Part shown: one piece after another, positions 8,589 to 17,200 of the stretch
Numbering within the stretch: the first letter of the stretch is position 1
Layout of the letters: each line of letters starts with the position of its first letter
Assembly (NCBI GenBank): GCA_024231905.1
Contig: JAAEQC010000207.1
Coordinates: forward strand, 18,582 to 82,581
Length of the DNA: 64,000 bases
DNA from: a bacterium
GTDB lineage: Bacteria > Krumholzibacteriota > Krumholzibacteriia > LZORAL124-64-63
Reading direction: 5' to 3'
Program-made: the position numbers and the translations under genes
Notes under the pieces: generated by a model
Database searches by the model: none
The model's input: the letters and a program-made list of their open reading frames with translations, nothing else
What the model was told of the DNA's origin: nothing

Positions 8589-10283
8589 TCAGGTGCCGGG
8601 ATCCTGGATGGCGATCTTCTCGCAGCCGGCCTTCTTCAGACCTTCCAGGACCGTGACGAAGTCCCCGTAGGACGTGTCCTTTTCCGTGTGCAGGGCGACG
8701 ACCAGGTTCGGCTCCTTCTCCATGGCCTTGGCCACAGCCCACCCCACGTTGGTACACTTGGTCTGTTTGCCGTTCACCTTAGCGATCCCGTCGCAGTTGA
8801 TGAACACCGGCAGGACCTGGCCCTCGGGCAACTCGGCCAGCTTCTTCTGCATACCCTTGGCCGGCAGGGCCATCTTCATCTTCTTGCCCTCATGACCTCG
8901 GTAGACCACGTGGTTCAGATCGTTCTTCTGCAGGACCTTCTGCACCAGGTGCAACTGCCCCATGCTGGTCTTGCCCGAGGTGTCGATGACGATGGTCGGC
9001 TTCTTCTTGGACTTGGACGCGACCTTCTCCATGTAGTAGGCGAACTTCTTGGCCGGCATCTCCTCGCCGTCCGCGAAGATGGCGTCGCCCTTGAGCTGGA
9101 CCACGTGGGCGCCCTTGGGCGGCGGCGGCGCGTCACCCTTGGCGTGCTTCTTGATCAGCTTCTCTTTCTTGGCCTGGTCCGCCTTCGCCGGCTCATCCTT
9201 CTTCTTCTTGTCGTCGTCGGTCGCAGCAGACGGGAGCGCGGTCGCACCCATGGTCTCGGGCGCGGCCGCCGGCGCCGGCGCTTCACCCTTCTCCGGCGAC
9301 GCGGGCGGCGCCGGCTCGGCCAGCACCATCGACAGGGGGATGGCCGCGGCGAGCAGCACACCCAGCACCAACGCGATTCGTTTCTTGGAGACAGTCTTCA
9401 TGGTTCCCTCCCTGATCTGGTGGGAAACCCGGCTCAACAGCTCGGACTCCCCCCGGTACAGCGTGGACGCCGACTCGGTCGCCAGGGTGGGAACCAGCGC
9501 AGTCTCGGCAAGGTCTGCGAGAAAACTGGAATAGGCCAGGCGCGCGCTCACGGACGGCGCCACCGCAGCGTCGTCACAGGCCATTTCGCGCCACACCCGC
9601 AGGCGCCGCACCAGGAGCACGGCCAGCGGATGGAAGAACCACAACGCCTGTCCGACGATCTCGGCCACGCAGGCCAGTCCGTCGCGCCGGGCAATGTGGG
9701 CCGCCTCGTGGCGGAGGACGGCGTTCCGGTTGCCCGCGGTCCACTCGCCCCAGGCGCGGGGCACGTAGATGCGCCGCGGCCAGGGTCCGAGGGTCATGGG
9801 CATGGGCACGCGCTCGGCGTACCAGACACTCAAGCCCCGCTCGGTGATGGAGGCGGGGACGTATTCGTCGGGCACGGGGCAAGCGCCTCGCACGGCGAAG
9901 GTCAGCTGCAAGGTTTGCAGTCCCACCCAACCCAGCCGTGCGAGGGCAATGCTCGCCCATGCAATCATGAGGGAGGCGACCACGGTCAGGCCACCGGTGG
10001 CTGCGGCGGGTGTGGCCGTGGCGGTGTCGGCGAAGGGGAAGAGCAGGGTCTGGACGGCCGGCGCCTCCTCGGCCACGCGCTCACCCAGGTGAAGCGGTAC
10101 GAAGGGTGGGATGACGAGCTTCACGATGCCGACGGTGGCCACGGCCGCGCGCACCCGGGCCGACGCGTTCCGCAGCAGATACAGGGCCAGGAAGACGAGG
10201 CCCAGGAACATGGTGTTCTGAAGGATGGCCGGGACGAAGTACTCGGCCCAGGTAGCGCCCCAATCGTTGAGCAGGGTCATCAT
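8589..10283 (-). CDS. BlaR1/M56-family membrane metallopeptidase with tandem ExbD/TolR-like C-terminal domains
   Basis: 564 aa. The N-terminal half is a BlaR1/MecR1-type M56 peptidase: membrane segments near 17-37, 45-62 and 98-118, zinc motif H192-E-A-A-H196, and a fourth membrane segment at ~300-322. In BlaR1 the part after this helix is the periplasmic ligand sensor. Here it is a Lys/Ala/Pro-rich linker (~325-375) followed by two domains resembling the periplasmic part of ExbD/TolR: ~375-445 and ~455-560, the latter with 'TSYGDFVTVLEGLKKAG'. It overlaps the BlaI-type gene by ATGA at 10280-10283, so the two are translationally coupled, consistent with cleavage of the repressor upon signalling. 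An in-frame ATG at 9401 with GGAGGG upstream could also yield the C-terminal part alone. The inducing signal is unknown. Confidence 0.85.
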   Translation of the reverse strand: MMTLLNDWGATWAEYFVPAILQNTMFLGLVFLALYLLRNASARVRAAVATVGIVKLVIPPFVPLHLGERVAEEAPAVQTLLFPFADTATATPAAATGGLTVVASLMIAWASIALARLGWVGLQTLQLTFAVRGACPVPDEYVPASITERGLSVWYAERVPMPMTLGPWPRRIYVPRAWGEWTAGNRNAVLRHEAAHIARRDGLACVAEIVGQALWFFHPLAVLLVRRLRVWREMACDDAAVAPSVSARLAYSSFLADLAETALVPTLATESASTLYRGESELLSRVSHQIREGTMKTVSKKRIALVLGVLLAAAIPLSMVLAEPAPPASPEKGEAPAPAAAPETMGATALPSAATDDDKKKKDEPAKADQAKKEKLIKKHAKGDAPPPPKGAHVVQLKGDAIFADGEEMPAKKFAYYMEKVASKSKKKPTIVIDTSGKTSMGQLHLVQKVLQKNDLNHVVYRGHEGKKMKMALPAKGMQKKLAELPEGQVLPVFINCDGIAKVNGKQTKCTNVGWAVAKAMEKEPNLVVALHTEKDTSYGDFVTVLEGLKKAGCEKIAIQDPGT

Positions 10284-10678
10284 TCCTCACCCTCCTTCAA
10301 TTCCCGTTCGCGACGGGCGATGAGGCGGCGGATGGCCGCCAGGTCGTCCAGGTCCACATCGTCCATGGACATGAGCGTGTTGGCCAAGGCGGGAATGGAG
10401 CCGCCGAAGACCCGCACCACCAGGGAGTCCATCTCGCTGAGGGTGGCGTCTTCGCGGCTGGAGACCGGGGTGTAGAAGTTCACCAGTCCGGTCTTCTCGC
10501 GGCGCAGCAGGCCCTTCTTCTCCAGGGTGTTCAGCACCGTCTGGACAGTGGTGTAGGCCTTCTCCCCGTCCGGATAGAGGCGTTCGAGGACGTCGCGCAC
10601 GGACACGGGGCCGTCCAGGTCCCAGACCGCCTGCATGATCTCCCATTCGGCGGGCGTCAGTCTCGGTTTGGCCGGCAT
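10280..10678 (-). CDS. BlaI/MecI/CopY-family transcriptional repressor
   Basis: 132 aa, the usual family length. Residues ~5-75 form the winged helix ('LTPAEWEIMQAVW' helix, then 'YTTVQTVLNTLEKKGLL' recognition helix and wing). The rest is the helical dimerisation domain that M56 partners cleave. Its stop overlaps the start of the M56 gene (ATGA). Family members repress their own operon and are inactivated by the BlaR1-type partner's signalling. The upstream region carries phased TAACTCTA repeats that may be its operator. No beta-lactamase gene is nearby, so a role in resistance is not implied; control of envelope stress is an inference. Confidence 0.9.
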   Translation of the reverse strand: MPAKPRLTPAEWEIMQAVWDLDGPVSVRDVLERLYPDGEKAYTTVQTVLNTLEKKGLLRREKTGLVNFYTPVSSREDATLSEMDSLVVRVFGGSIPALANTLMSMDDVDLDDLAAIRRLIARRERELKEGEE

Positions 10679-10701
10679 ACTGGCTCCTGGTTCTTTCGGG
10701 C

Positions 10702-10726
10702 CTCTACTATAACTCTAGTAACTCTA
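10702..10726 (-). promoter_or_regulatory. Candidate BlaI-type operator with direct repeats
   Basis: AT-rich patch ~25-45 bp upstream of the repressor start. TAACTCTA occurs at 10710-10717 and again at 10719-10726 (9-bp period), preceded by the related CTCTACTA at 10702-10709. The position between promoter and start suits autorepression. It is not the textbook TACA/TGTA dyad, so the assignment is inference. Confidence 0.45.
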
Positions 10727-10808
10727 CTTGAGACGCCGGAGCGTGTCAAGGGGGGAAGACGAGAAAAGTGGGACCGATGTTGCATCATCAGGGTCCCCGG
10801 GGGCCCAT

Positions 10809-10838
10809 TTGACCCGTCGATCGTCGAATCCATATACT
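10809..10838 (+). promoter_or_regulatory. Sigma70-like promoter for the 10892 gene cluster
   Basis: TTGACC (10809-10814), 18 nt, TATACT (10833-10838). The predicted start lies ~45 nt before the ATG at 10892. The next four exported-protein genes may belong to the same transcript. The 18-nt spacing recurs in other promoters of this window. Confidence 0.6.
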
Positions 10839-10891
10839 CAATAGGACGTTTCCACAGCGATCATCGGGAGCTTATTCTAAGGGGGGCTGCC

Positions 10892-11803
10892 ATGAGATCG
10901 ATGGCCGTCGTATTTTTCATCCTATCGTTCGTCGCATTTCAACCCATGGCAGCTTCCGCCCAGGAATTCCCGGACGAACTCATGCTCGCACTCGAAGTAT
11001 CGGGTGAACTCGAAGCGCCGCCGGCTCTCGTGACGCAGATCGGCCTGGACCTGGCCGCGATCAAGGCCGCCTATCCTGTGGTCGCTGATATCCATGTATT
11101 CCCGAGATGGGAGCCGGGGTATCTCTTCGTGGGAGTGACCGAAGACGCCCTCGCGGACTGGCACGCGGGGACCTACGCGGAGATGGACTCCCTCAATGCC
11201 GAGTACGGTCCGGTCACAGTGGAGACGTGGTCCATCATCGACGCCCTCGGCATCAGATTCGCGACGCCCTACCATCCCGAAGTGCTCGCAGACATCTACG
11301 AGACGATTCCCGGCGTGCGTTACGCGAATCCTTCGAGCCCCCGCGGAGACGGCAGCGACATCTTCAGCCCGGGACTGCCCCTCTACACAGCCATGTACGG
11401 TGAGGGCGACTGTCTTTCCGGCTGCACCTATGAAGAGTTCTGGGAGTTCTCGGTGGTCGGTGGCTCGGTGGTCCTGCTCGACCATTATATCGGTGGTGTC
11501 ACGAATGTGGATGACGGTCCCGCCGCCGCGGTGACCCTACGGGAGATCGCACCCAATCCGTTCAATCCGGTGGCGACCATCAGGTACTACGTCGGTCAGG
11601 CAGGCCCGGTGCGGCTGCTGGTCCACGACATACGCGGCCGTCTGGTTGCCGAACTGTTCGACGGACACAAGACCGCCGGCGACCACGTGGCCGTCTGGCG
11701 TGGCCGAGACGAGTCCGGCCGCACTGTGCCCAGCGGCGTGTACTCCTGCCGGCTGGTGGCGGGCGGCGAGTCGGTGACGCATACCATGACGCTTTTAAAG
11801 TAA
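10892..11803 (+). CDS. Secreted protein with C-terminal FlgD-like sorting domain
   Basis: 303 aa. Signal peptide ~1-23 ('PMAASAQ'). Residues ~24-205 are an unrecognised globular part with two close cysteines ('GDCLSGCTYEEFWEF'). Residues ~215-303 form the FlgD-like Ig module starting at 'APNPFNPVATIRYYV', with 'IRGRLVAELF' and ending 'THTMTLLK'. This C-terminal module is shared with the M6 protease, the BNR protein and the right-edge protein, so secretion or surface attachment by the same route is likely. GGGGGG precedes the ATG. It is the first gene of a run of exported proteins reaching 14278. No function can be assigned to the N-terminal part. Confidence 0.75.
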   Translation: MRSMAVVFFILSFVAFQPMAASAQEFPDELMLALEVSGELEAPPALVTQIGLDLAAIKAAYPVVADIHVFPRWEPGYLFVGVTEDALADWHAGTYAEMDSLNAEYGPVTVETWSIIDALGIRFATPYHPEVLADIYETIPGVRYANPSSPRGDGSDIFSPGLPLYTAMYGEGDCLSGCTYEEFWEFSVVGGSVVLLDHYIGGVTNVDDGPAAAVTLREIAPNPFNPVATIRYYVGQAGPVRLLVHDIRGRLVAELFDGHKTAGDHVAVWRGRDESGRTVPSGVYSCRLVAGGESVTHTMTLLK

Positions 11804-11838
11804 AGGTGGATATCCCGCCTCGTATTTGGAGGCCTGAG

Positions 11839-13092
11839 ATGAAATCGATACTCCCGATCGTATTAGCCGCCGGGTTGCTGCTGGCGACAGGTTGCGAAGA
11901 AGACGACCCCGTCGCGCCCGACGCCGGACGCCTGGACGTCACCGTCGCCTTCGAACCGGCCGCACTCACGTTGGGCGGCACCATCGCCATCACGGCGTCG
12001 GCCAAGAACTCCACGGACAAGGATGTCTACATCGGCACCGGATCCTCGTCCTGCGCCCTGGGGGCCCTCGTGACCTACGAGGGCGCCACCCATCCGGCGG
12101 TCGGCGACCGCACCTGCACCGCCGACATGGCCCACCGGTACGTGCGGGCGGGCGAGACCTGGACCGAGACCTGGTCGTGGGCCGGTGAGATCTGGCGCGA
12201 GGGTGAACGGATCATGCTGCCGGTGGGGAGCTACGAGGTGGCCGGGACCGCTTACGAGTTCGTGGGCGAACCGATCACCGTAGTGATCAAGGAAGCACTT
12301 CTGCCCTCAGAGCGGATCGCCATGGCCATTTCGGTCGACGAGTCGTCGCTGGCCTGGGGCGACACCATGCGAGTGACGGTATCGGCGACGAACCTCACAG
12401 ACGTGCGCATGGCCGTCGGAGCCGGCAGTTGCGTGCTGCACGGAATGGTCGGGCACGCGGGCGATTACTTCACGATGAATGAACAGCGGATCTGCACCAG
12501 GGACGTGGATCCGCGGTACATCGAGCCCGGCGCTACCCTGAGCCAGAGCTGGGATTGGACCGGAGAGGCCATCACCCGGTCAGGCGACGGCCCCTTCAGA
12601 TTGGACCCCCGAACCTACGACATCGTCGGCACCACGTTCAGCCCCGATGACACCGCCTACGAAAGCGAACCCATCCCGGTCGTACTCGAGCATCCGCCGG
12701 GATCGGAACACTCGCTCCTGATGACCATCGAAGTCGACGATCCGGTGGTGATCGCGGGTGAGGTCGCCAGGGTGGATGTGTCGGCGACCAACGTCACGGA
12801 CGTGCCCGTCAGGATCGATTTCTCCGGCTGCATGTTCGGAGCCCTGGTCCGGTACGAGGGTCAGGCCCATTTCATGATGTATCACCGAATCTGTCCCTTC
12901 AGCGTCGGGAGCCGTTACATCCAGCCCGGCGAGACCTGGTACGGGACCTGGGGGTGGTCCGGTCAGATACGACTCTTGCCGGAAGGCGACCTGTTCACCC
13001 TGCCGCCAGGTACATACGAGACTTACAGCATCGCCGCCGGCCACTATGGCCCCTTCACCAGCAAACCGGTCGCGGTCGAGATCGTGGAATAG
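11839..13092 (+). CDS. Lipoprotein made of three tandem BsuPI-like beta-sandwich repeats
   Basis: 417 aa. Lipoprotein signal with lipobox 'LLLATGC' (Cys19). The mature part contains three homologous ~125-residue units, about 28-150, 155-285 and 290-417. Each has 'VSATN'-like strands, a paired cysteine pattern ('SSSCALGALVTYEG', then a Cys near 'RxC'), 'RYI/VxxGxTWxxxWxWxG' and 'LPxGxYEV'. The fold resembles the BsuPI-type (intracellular proteinase inhibitor-like) domain. Inhibitor activity is not shown. GGAGG precedes ATG 11839; a start 33 nt earlier would remove the signal from the N-terminus. 35 bp after the previous gene and same strand. The single-domain lipoprotein at 13790 looks like a relative of one unit. 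Confidence 0.75.
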   Translation: MKSILPIVLAAGLLLATGCEEDDPVAPDAGRLDVTVAFEPAALTLGGTIAITASAKNSTDKDVYIGTGSSSCALGALVTYEGATHPAVGDRTCTADMAHRYVRAGETWTETWSWAGEIWREGERIMLPVGSYEVAGTAYEFVGEPITVVIKEALLPSERIAMAISVDESSLAWGDTMRVTVSATNLTDVRMAVGAGSCVLHGMVGHAGDYFTMNEQRICTRDVDPRYIEPGATLSQSWDWTGEAITRSGDGPFRLDPRTYDIVGTTFSPDDTAYESEPIPVVLEHPPGSEHSLLMTIEVDDPVVIAGEVARVDVSATNVTDVPVRIDFSGCMFGALVRYEGQAHFMMYHRICPFSVGSRYIQPGETWYGTWGWSGQIRLLPEGDLFTLPPGTYETYSIAAGHYGPFTSKPVAVEIVE

Positions 13093-13119
13093 CGGAGGGG
13101 AGCTGAGAGGGAGGCCCAT

Positions 13120-13710
13120 ATGAAGACTTGGATAACGTTGGCGATCATCTGTCTTTTCGGATCAGGCGATGCCCACGCCAACTGGATCGGCATCTTCACC
13201 ACCGAAACCCCGAACCCCAACTGCGCGGACGCCCGCTACGACGGTGCTTTACCCGGCCAGTTCACGGTCTACGCCGTGCTCTTCGCCACCGTCGACGGCG
13301 CAGATCAACCGGTGACGGAGATCTGCGGCTATGAGTTCGCTCTTATCCTGCCGCCGGATTTTCTCATCATCAACGAGGTGCTGCCACCGGGCGTCGACAA
13401 CGGCGGTGTGAGTCCGGTCTACGATTGTTCAGGGACGGTGCCCGTGACCGATGGGCGCGCGAACCTGGTCACGATCACGTTGGCTACGTTCACCGGGACC
13501 AGCGGGCTGCTCTACCTCGAGCCTGTGCCCGAGCCGGAGATTCCGGGCACGCTGACGATCTGTGCGGGGAATCCGGCGCATACCGTGGAAGCCGCACCCG
13601 TATCGGGAAACTTCGCAGAGCCGGTATTCGGGATCGCGATGGACTACCCATTCTGCATCGTACCCGAGACGCAGCGGACCTGGAGCACGATCAAGGCGCT
13701 CTACCGCTGA
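13120..13710 (+). CDS. Exported protein of unknown function
   Basis: 196 aa. A signal peptide ends near residue 20 ('GDAHA'). The mature protein has a strand-rich pattern ('EICGYEFALILPPDFLIINEV') recalling cohesin-like or similar beta-sandwich proteins, and four spaced cysteines. It begins 27 bp after the three-repeat lipoprotein, has GAGGGAGG before ATG and probably shares its transcript. It lacks the FlgD-like sorting module and lipobox, so it is likely periplasmic or released. I do not recognise a characterised family. Confidence 0.7.
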   Translation: MKTWITLAIICLFGSGDAHANWIGIFTTETPNPNCADARYDGALPGQFTVYAVLFATVDGADQPVTEICGYEFALILPPDFLIINEVLPPGVDNGGVSPVYDCSGTVPVTDGRANLVTITLATFTGTSGLLYLEPVPEPEIPGTLTICAGNPAHTVEAAPVSGNFAEPVFGIAMDYPFCIVPETQRTWSTIKALYR

Positions 13711-13789
13711 CCAGGTAACCGGTCGCATATGCCAGAATGAACGCGACCAGGGACCGAACCATTACGGTTCGCGACTGAAGGAATAATAT

Positions 13790-14278
13790 CTGAGATCCCC
13801 GACTCTCCTGACCTGCCTGTCCATCCTGGTCGTGGCCAACCTGTGCGCCTGCAGCGACTCGACGAGCCCCGACCCACAACCGTTCATCCACCTGAGCGTG
13901 ACCACCACGGGCGAAGCGTTCGAGGGCGAGCCGTACATGCGCATCGTGGCCGAAGCCAGGAACTACGGTCGCAAGACGGTCCAGTATCCGATCCCCTGCG
14001 GCCTCGAAGTGCCGATCACAGTCACCGATAGCGAGGGCCACGGCGTTCAATTGTGGAACCCGACGATCGACTTCATCTGCCCCCCGGGCTTCGAACTCCT
14101 CGCGCGGGGTGAGACCCTTCGCACCGAGTTCGACTTGATCTGGGGATACGACATGGACGGCACCACGTACCGCGTCCCGCCGGGCGAGTACACGGTGACG
14201 GCCCACTTCGCGTACGTCTGGGACAAGGACAAGGAGTACCGGCATCTCGACGAGGAGATCGACTTCGTCCTGGAGTAG
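13790..14278 (+). CDS. Small lipoprotein with BsuPI-like domain, probable CTG start
   Basis: 162 aa if translation begins at CTG 13790. From there the frame reads (M)RSPTLLTCLSILVVANLCAC, a complete lipoprotein signal with a Cys lipobox, immediately after an in-frame TAA at 13784. GAAGGA at 13777-13782 lies 7 nt before the CTG, ideal spacing. The first conventional codon is GTG 13832, which would delete most of the signal. The mature part has the pattern of the repeats in the 417-aa lipoprotein: 'VVAEARNYGRKTV', cysteine before 'LEVPITVTD', then 'VPPGEYTV'. It ends 6 bp before the convergent dnaE2. Function unknown; membrane-anchored beta-sandwich. Confidence 0.65.
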   Translation: MRSPTLLTCLSILVVANLCACSDSTSPDPQPFIHLSVTTTGEAFEGEPYMRIVAEARNYGRKTVQYPIPCGLEVPITVTDSEGHGVQLWNPTIDFICPPGFELLARGETLRTEFDLIWGYDMDGTTYRVPPGEYTVTAHFAYVWDKDKEYRHLDEEIDFVLE

Positions 14279-14284
14279 CCGCCG

Positions 14285-17200
14285 TCAGTGAAAATCGCGG
14301 CTGCGCTGGATGATCGGCTCGTCCTGCAGCCGCGGCTCCCACACCTTGTCCACGATCAGGTGCACCACCCTCTCCTCCGACTGGATCTTCCCCGACACCC
14401 CCATCAACGAGAGCGTCTTGGCCAGCACCTTGTGCTCCTGCCACACCTGGTTCCACATGACGAGGTTCACGAACCCGGTCTCGTCCTCCAGGGTCATGAA
14501 CGTGACGCCGCTGGCGGTGTGGGGCCGCTGCCGACAGATGACGACGCCCACGTAGTCGGTGCGGCGGCCGTGCTTGAGCGCGCTCACCTCGGCGGCGGTG
14601 GGCCAGCCCTTGGCCCGTAACGTGGCGCGCAACGGCTCCAGCAGATGGGCCCGCGTGGAATGCCCGCTGCGGCGCCAGTCCCAGTTCACCTCGTCCAGGT
14701 CCGTGAGGCCCGGCAGTGCGGGGGCCGGCGCTGGATCGTCGAGGGACAGGATGAGTTGCTCGGGACGGTCCCTCTTGCTCAATCCGTGGACGATCCACAG
14801 GGCCTGGCGGCGTTCGGGAGCGAAGACCGACAGGGCGCCGGCTTCGGCCAGGGCCACGAGGGCGTCGGCGGGGGCGCGGGTGCGGCGTTTGAGGTCTTCG
14901 ATGCTGCGGTAGGGGCTCAAGCGTTGTTCCCGCGCGATCACTTCACCGTGCTCTTTCCTCAGTCCCTTCACATAGCGAAGCCCCATACGAACGCAGAGCC
15001 TGGCTTTGCCCTTCGATGTCGATCCAGGTGATCGGATCTGCGGCGCGAGGGAGTGGTCGGCAGTGAGTTCCGGGGCGACTCGGCGCTCCGCGCCGAGCGA
15101 GGCGAAGCCGAGCGCGGAGCCCCGGAACTCACTGCCGACCGCTCCCTCCAACGTACAGTCCCAATCACTGACCGTAACATCGATGGGCAACACCACGATG
15201 TCGTGGCGTTTGGCGTCCTCGACGATGGTCCCGGATGAATAGAACCCCATAGGCTGCGCATTGAGCAGCGCACACGTGAACACCGCGTGATGGTGGCACT
15301 TGAGCCACGCCGTGGCATAGGCAATGAGCGCAAAACTCGCCGCATGACTCTCGGGAAAACCGTACTCCCCGAACCCCTTGATCTGCTGGAAGACCCGCTC
15401 GGCGAACTCCAGCTCGATGCCTTTGGCCACCATGCGCTCGACCAGCCGCCCGTGGTGCTCCTCGATGGGACCGTGGCTGCGCCAGGTGGCCATGTCCCGG
15501 CGCAGCTGGTCGGCCTCGCCCGGGGAGTAGTCGGCCGCGACCATGGCCAGGCGCATGACCTGCTCCTGGAAGAGAGGCACGCCCAGAGTCTTCTTCAGCA
15601 CGGGCTCGAGGTTGGGGTGCGGGTACGTGACCTCCTCCTGGCCGTGCCGCCGGGCCAGGTACGGGTGGAGCATGCCGCCAGTGATGGGTCCGGGGCGGAT
15701 GATGGCCACCTGGATGACCAGGTCGTAGTAGCTCTCGGGCCGGAGCCTGGGCAGCATGTTCATCTGGGCGCGGCTCTCCACCTGGAAGACGCCCACCGTA
15801 TCGGCCTTGTGGAGCATGGCGAAGGTCGCCGGGTCGTCGCGGGGGATGCGGGCCAGGGAGAGGTCCACGTCGCGGTGCTCGCGCAGGAGGTCGAAAGCCT
15901 TGTGGAGTTGGTTCAACGCCCCCAGCCCCAGCAGGTCGACCTTGAACAGACCCAGCGCCTCCACGTCGTACTTGTTCCACTGGATGACCGTGCGGCCGGC
16001 CATGCTGGCGTTCTCGATGGGCACCAGGTCGTGGACCGGTTCGTGGCCCAGCAGGAACCCGCCCGGGTGGATGGAGAGGTGGCGCGGGAACTCCTGGATG
16101 GTGTCGACCATCTCGGCGAAGTGGCGGTGGAGCGGGGCCCGGGGGTCGAAACCGGCGGCCTTGAGGTCGGTGGCGTCGAGTTCGCCGCGGTAGCTGGTGA
16201 GTTTCGCCAGGCGGTCGAGGTTCACCGCGGGCAGGCCGAGGGCCTTGCCCACTTCGCGAATGGCCGAGCGCGGCCGGAACCGCACCGTGTTGCACACCAT
16301 GGCTGCCCGCTTGCGCCCGTACTTGGCGTAGACGTGCTGGATGACCTCCTCGCGGCGGCCGTGCTCGATGTCCAGGTCGATGTCCGGCGGTTCGGCACGC
16401 TCGCGCGAGATGAAGCGCTCGAAGAGCAGGTCCACCTCCCGCGGGTTCACGGCGGAGATCTTGAGGCAGTAGCACACCACCGAGTTGGCCGCCGAGCCGC
16501 GTCCCTGGCAGACGATACCCTCCTGGCGACAGAAGCGGACGATCTCGTACATGGTGAGGAAGTAGCCCTCGTAGTCCAGGTCGTGGATGAGGACGAGCTC
16601 GCGGTCGATGCGGGACTGGAGGTCCCCGGGGACCTTGGCGCCGAAACGGTCCTTGGCCCCCACCTTCACCAAGTGGTCGAGCCAGCGCGCTTCGGACATG
16701 CCGTAGGGCAGGTGCTCCGCCGGATAGCGGTACCGCAGTTGATCCAGGGAGAAGGTGCAGCGGACGGCGACTTCCTCGGTGCGGGCCAGCGCGGCGGGGT
16801 CGTCGGCGAAGAGCTTGGCAAAGACCTTGGGTGACGGCAGGACGTGGCGGTCATTAGGGCGCAGGAGGGTGCCGGCGTCGGCCAGGGTGGTGCCTTCGCG
16901 GATGCAAGTCAGGACGTCCTGGAGGCGACGGCGGCGGCGGGTGTGGTAGAGGACTTCAACGGTGGCGACGACGGGCAGTTCCCAGCGTTTGGCGCGGCGG
17001 CGGAGGCGAGCTTCCATGCGTTGTTCGTCGGCGGTGAGGTGGCGGGGGGCGAGGGCGTAGATTCCGTCGTCGAAGGCTTCGCGGAGCAGGGTGGCGGTAG
17101 AAGCAAGGTCCCCGGGGGCCTCCTGGGTCAGGAGAGATTCGCGGCCGCCCCAGAGGGCGATGAGACCGGGGGCGTGGGCGGCGACTTCCTGCCATGTGAC

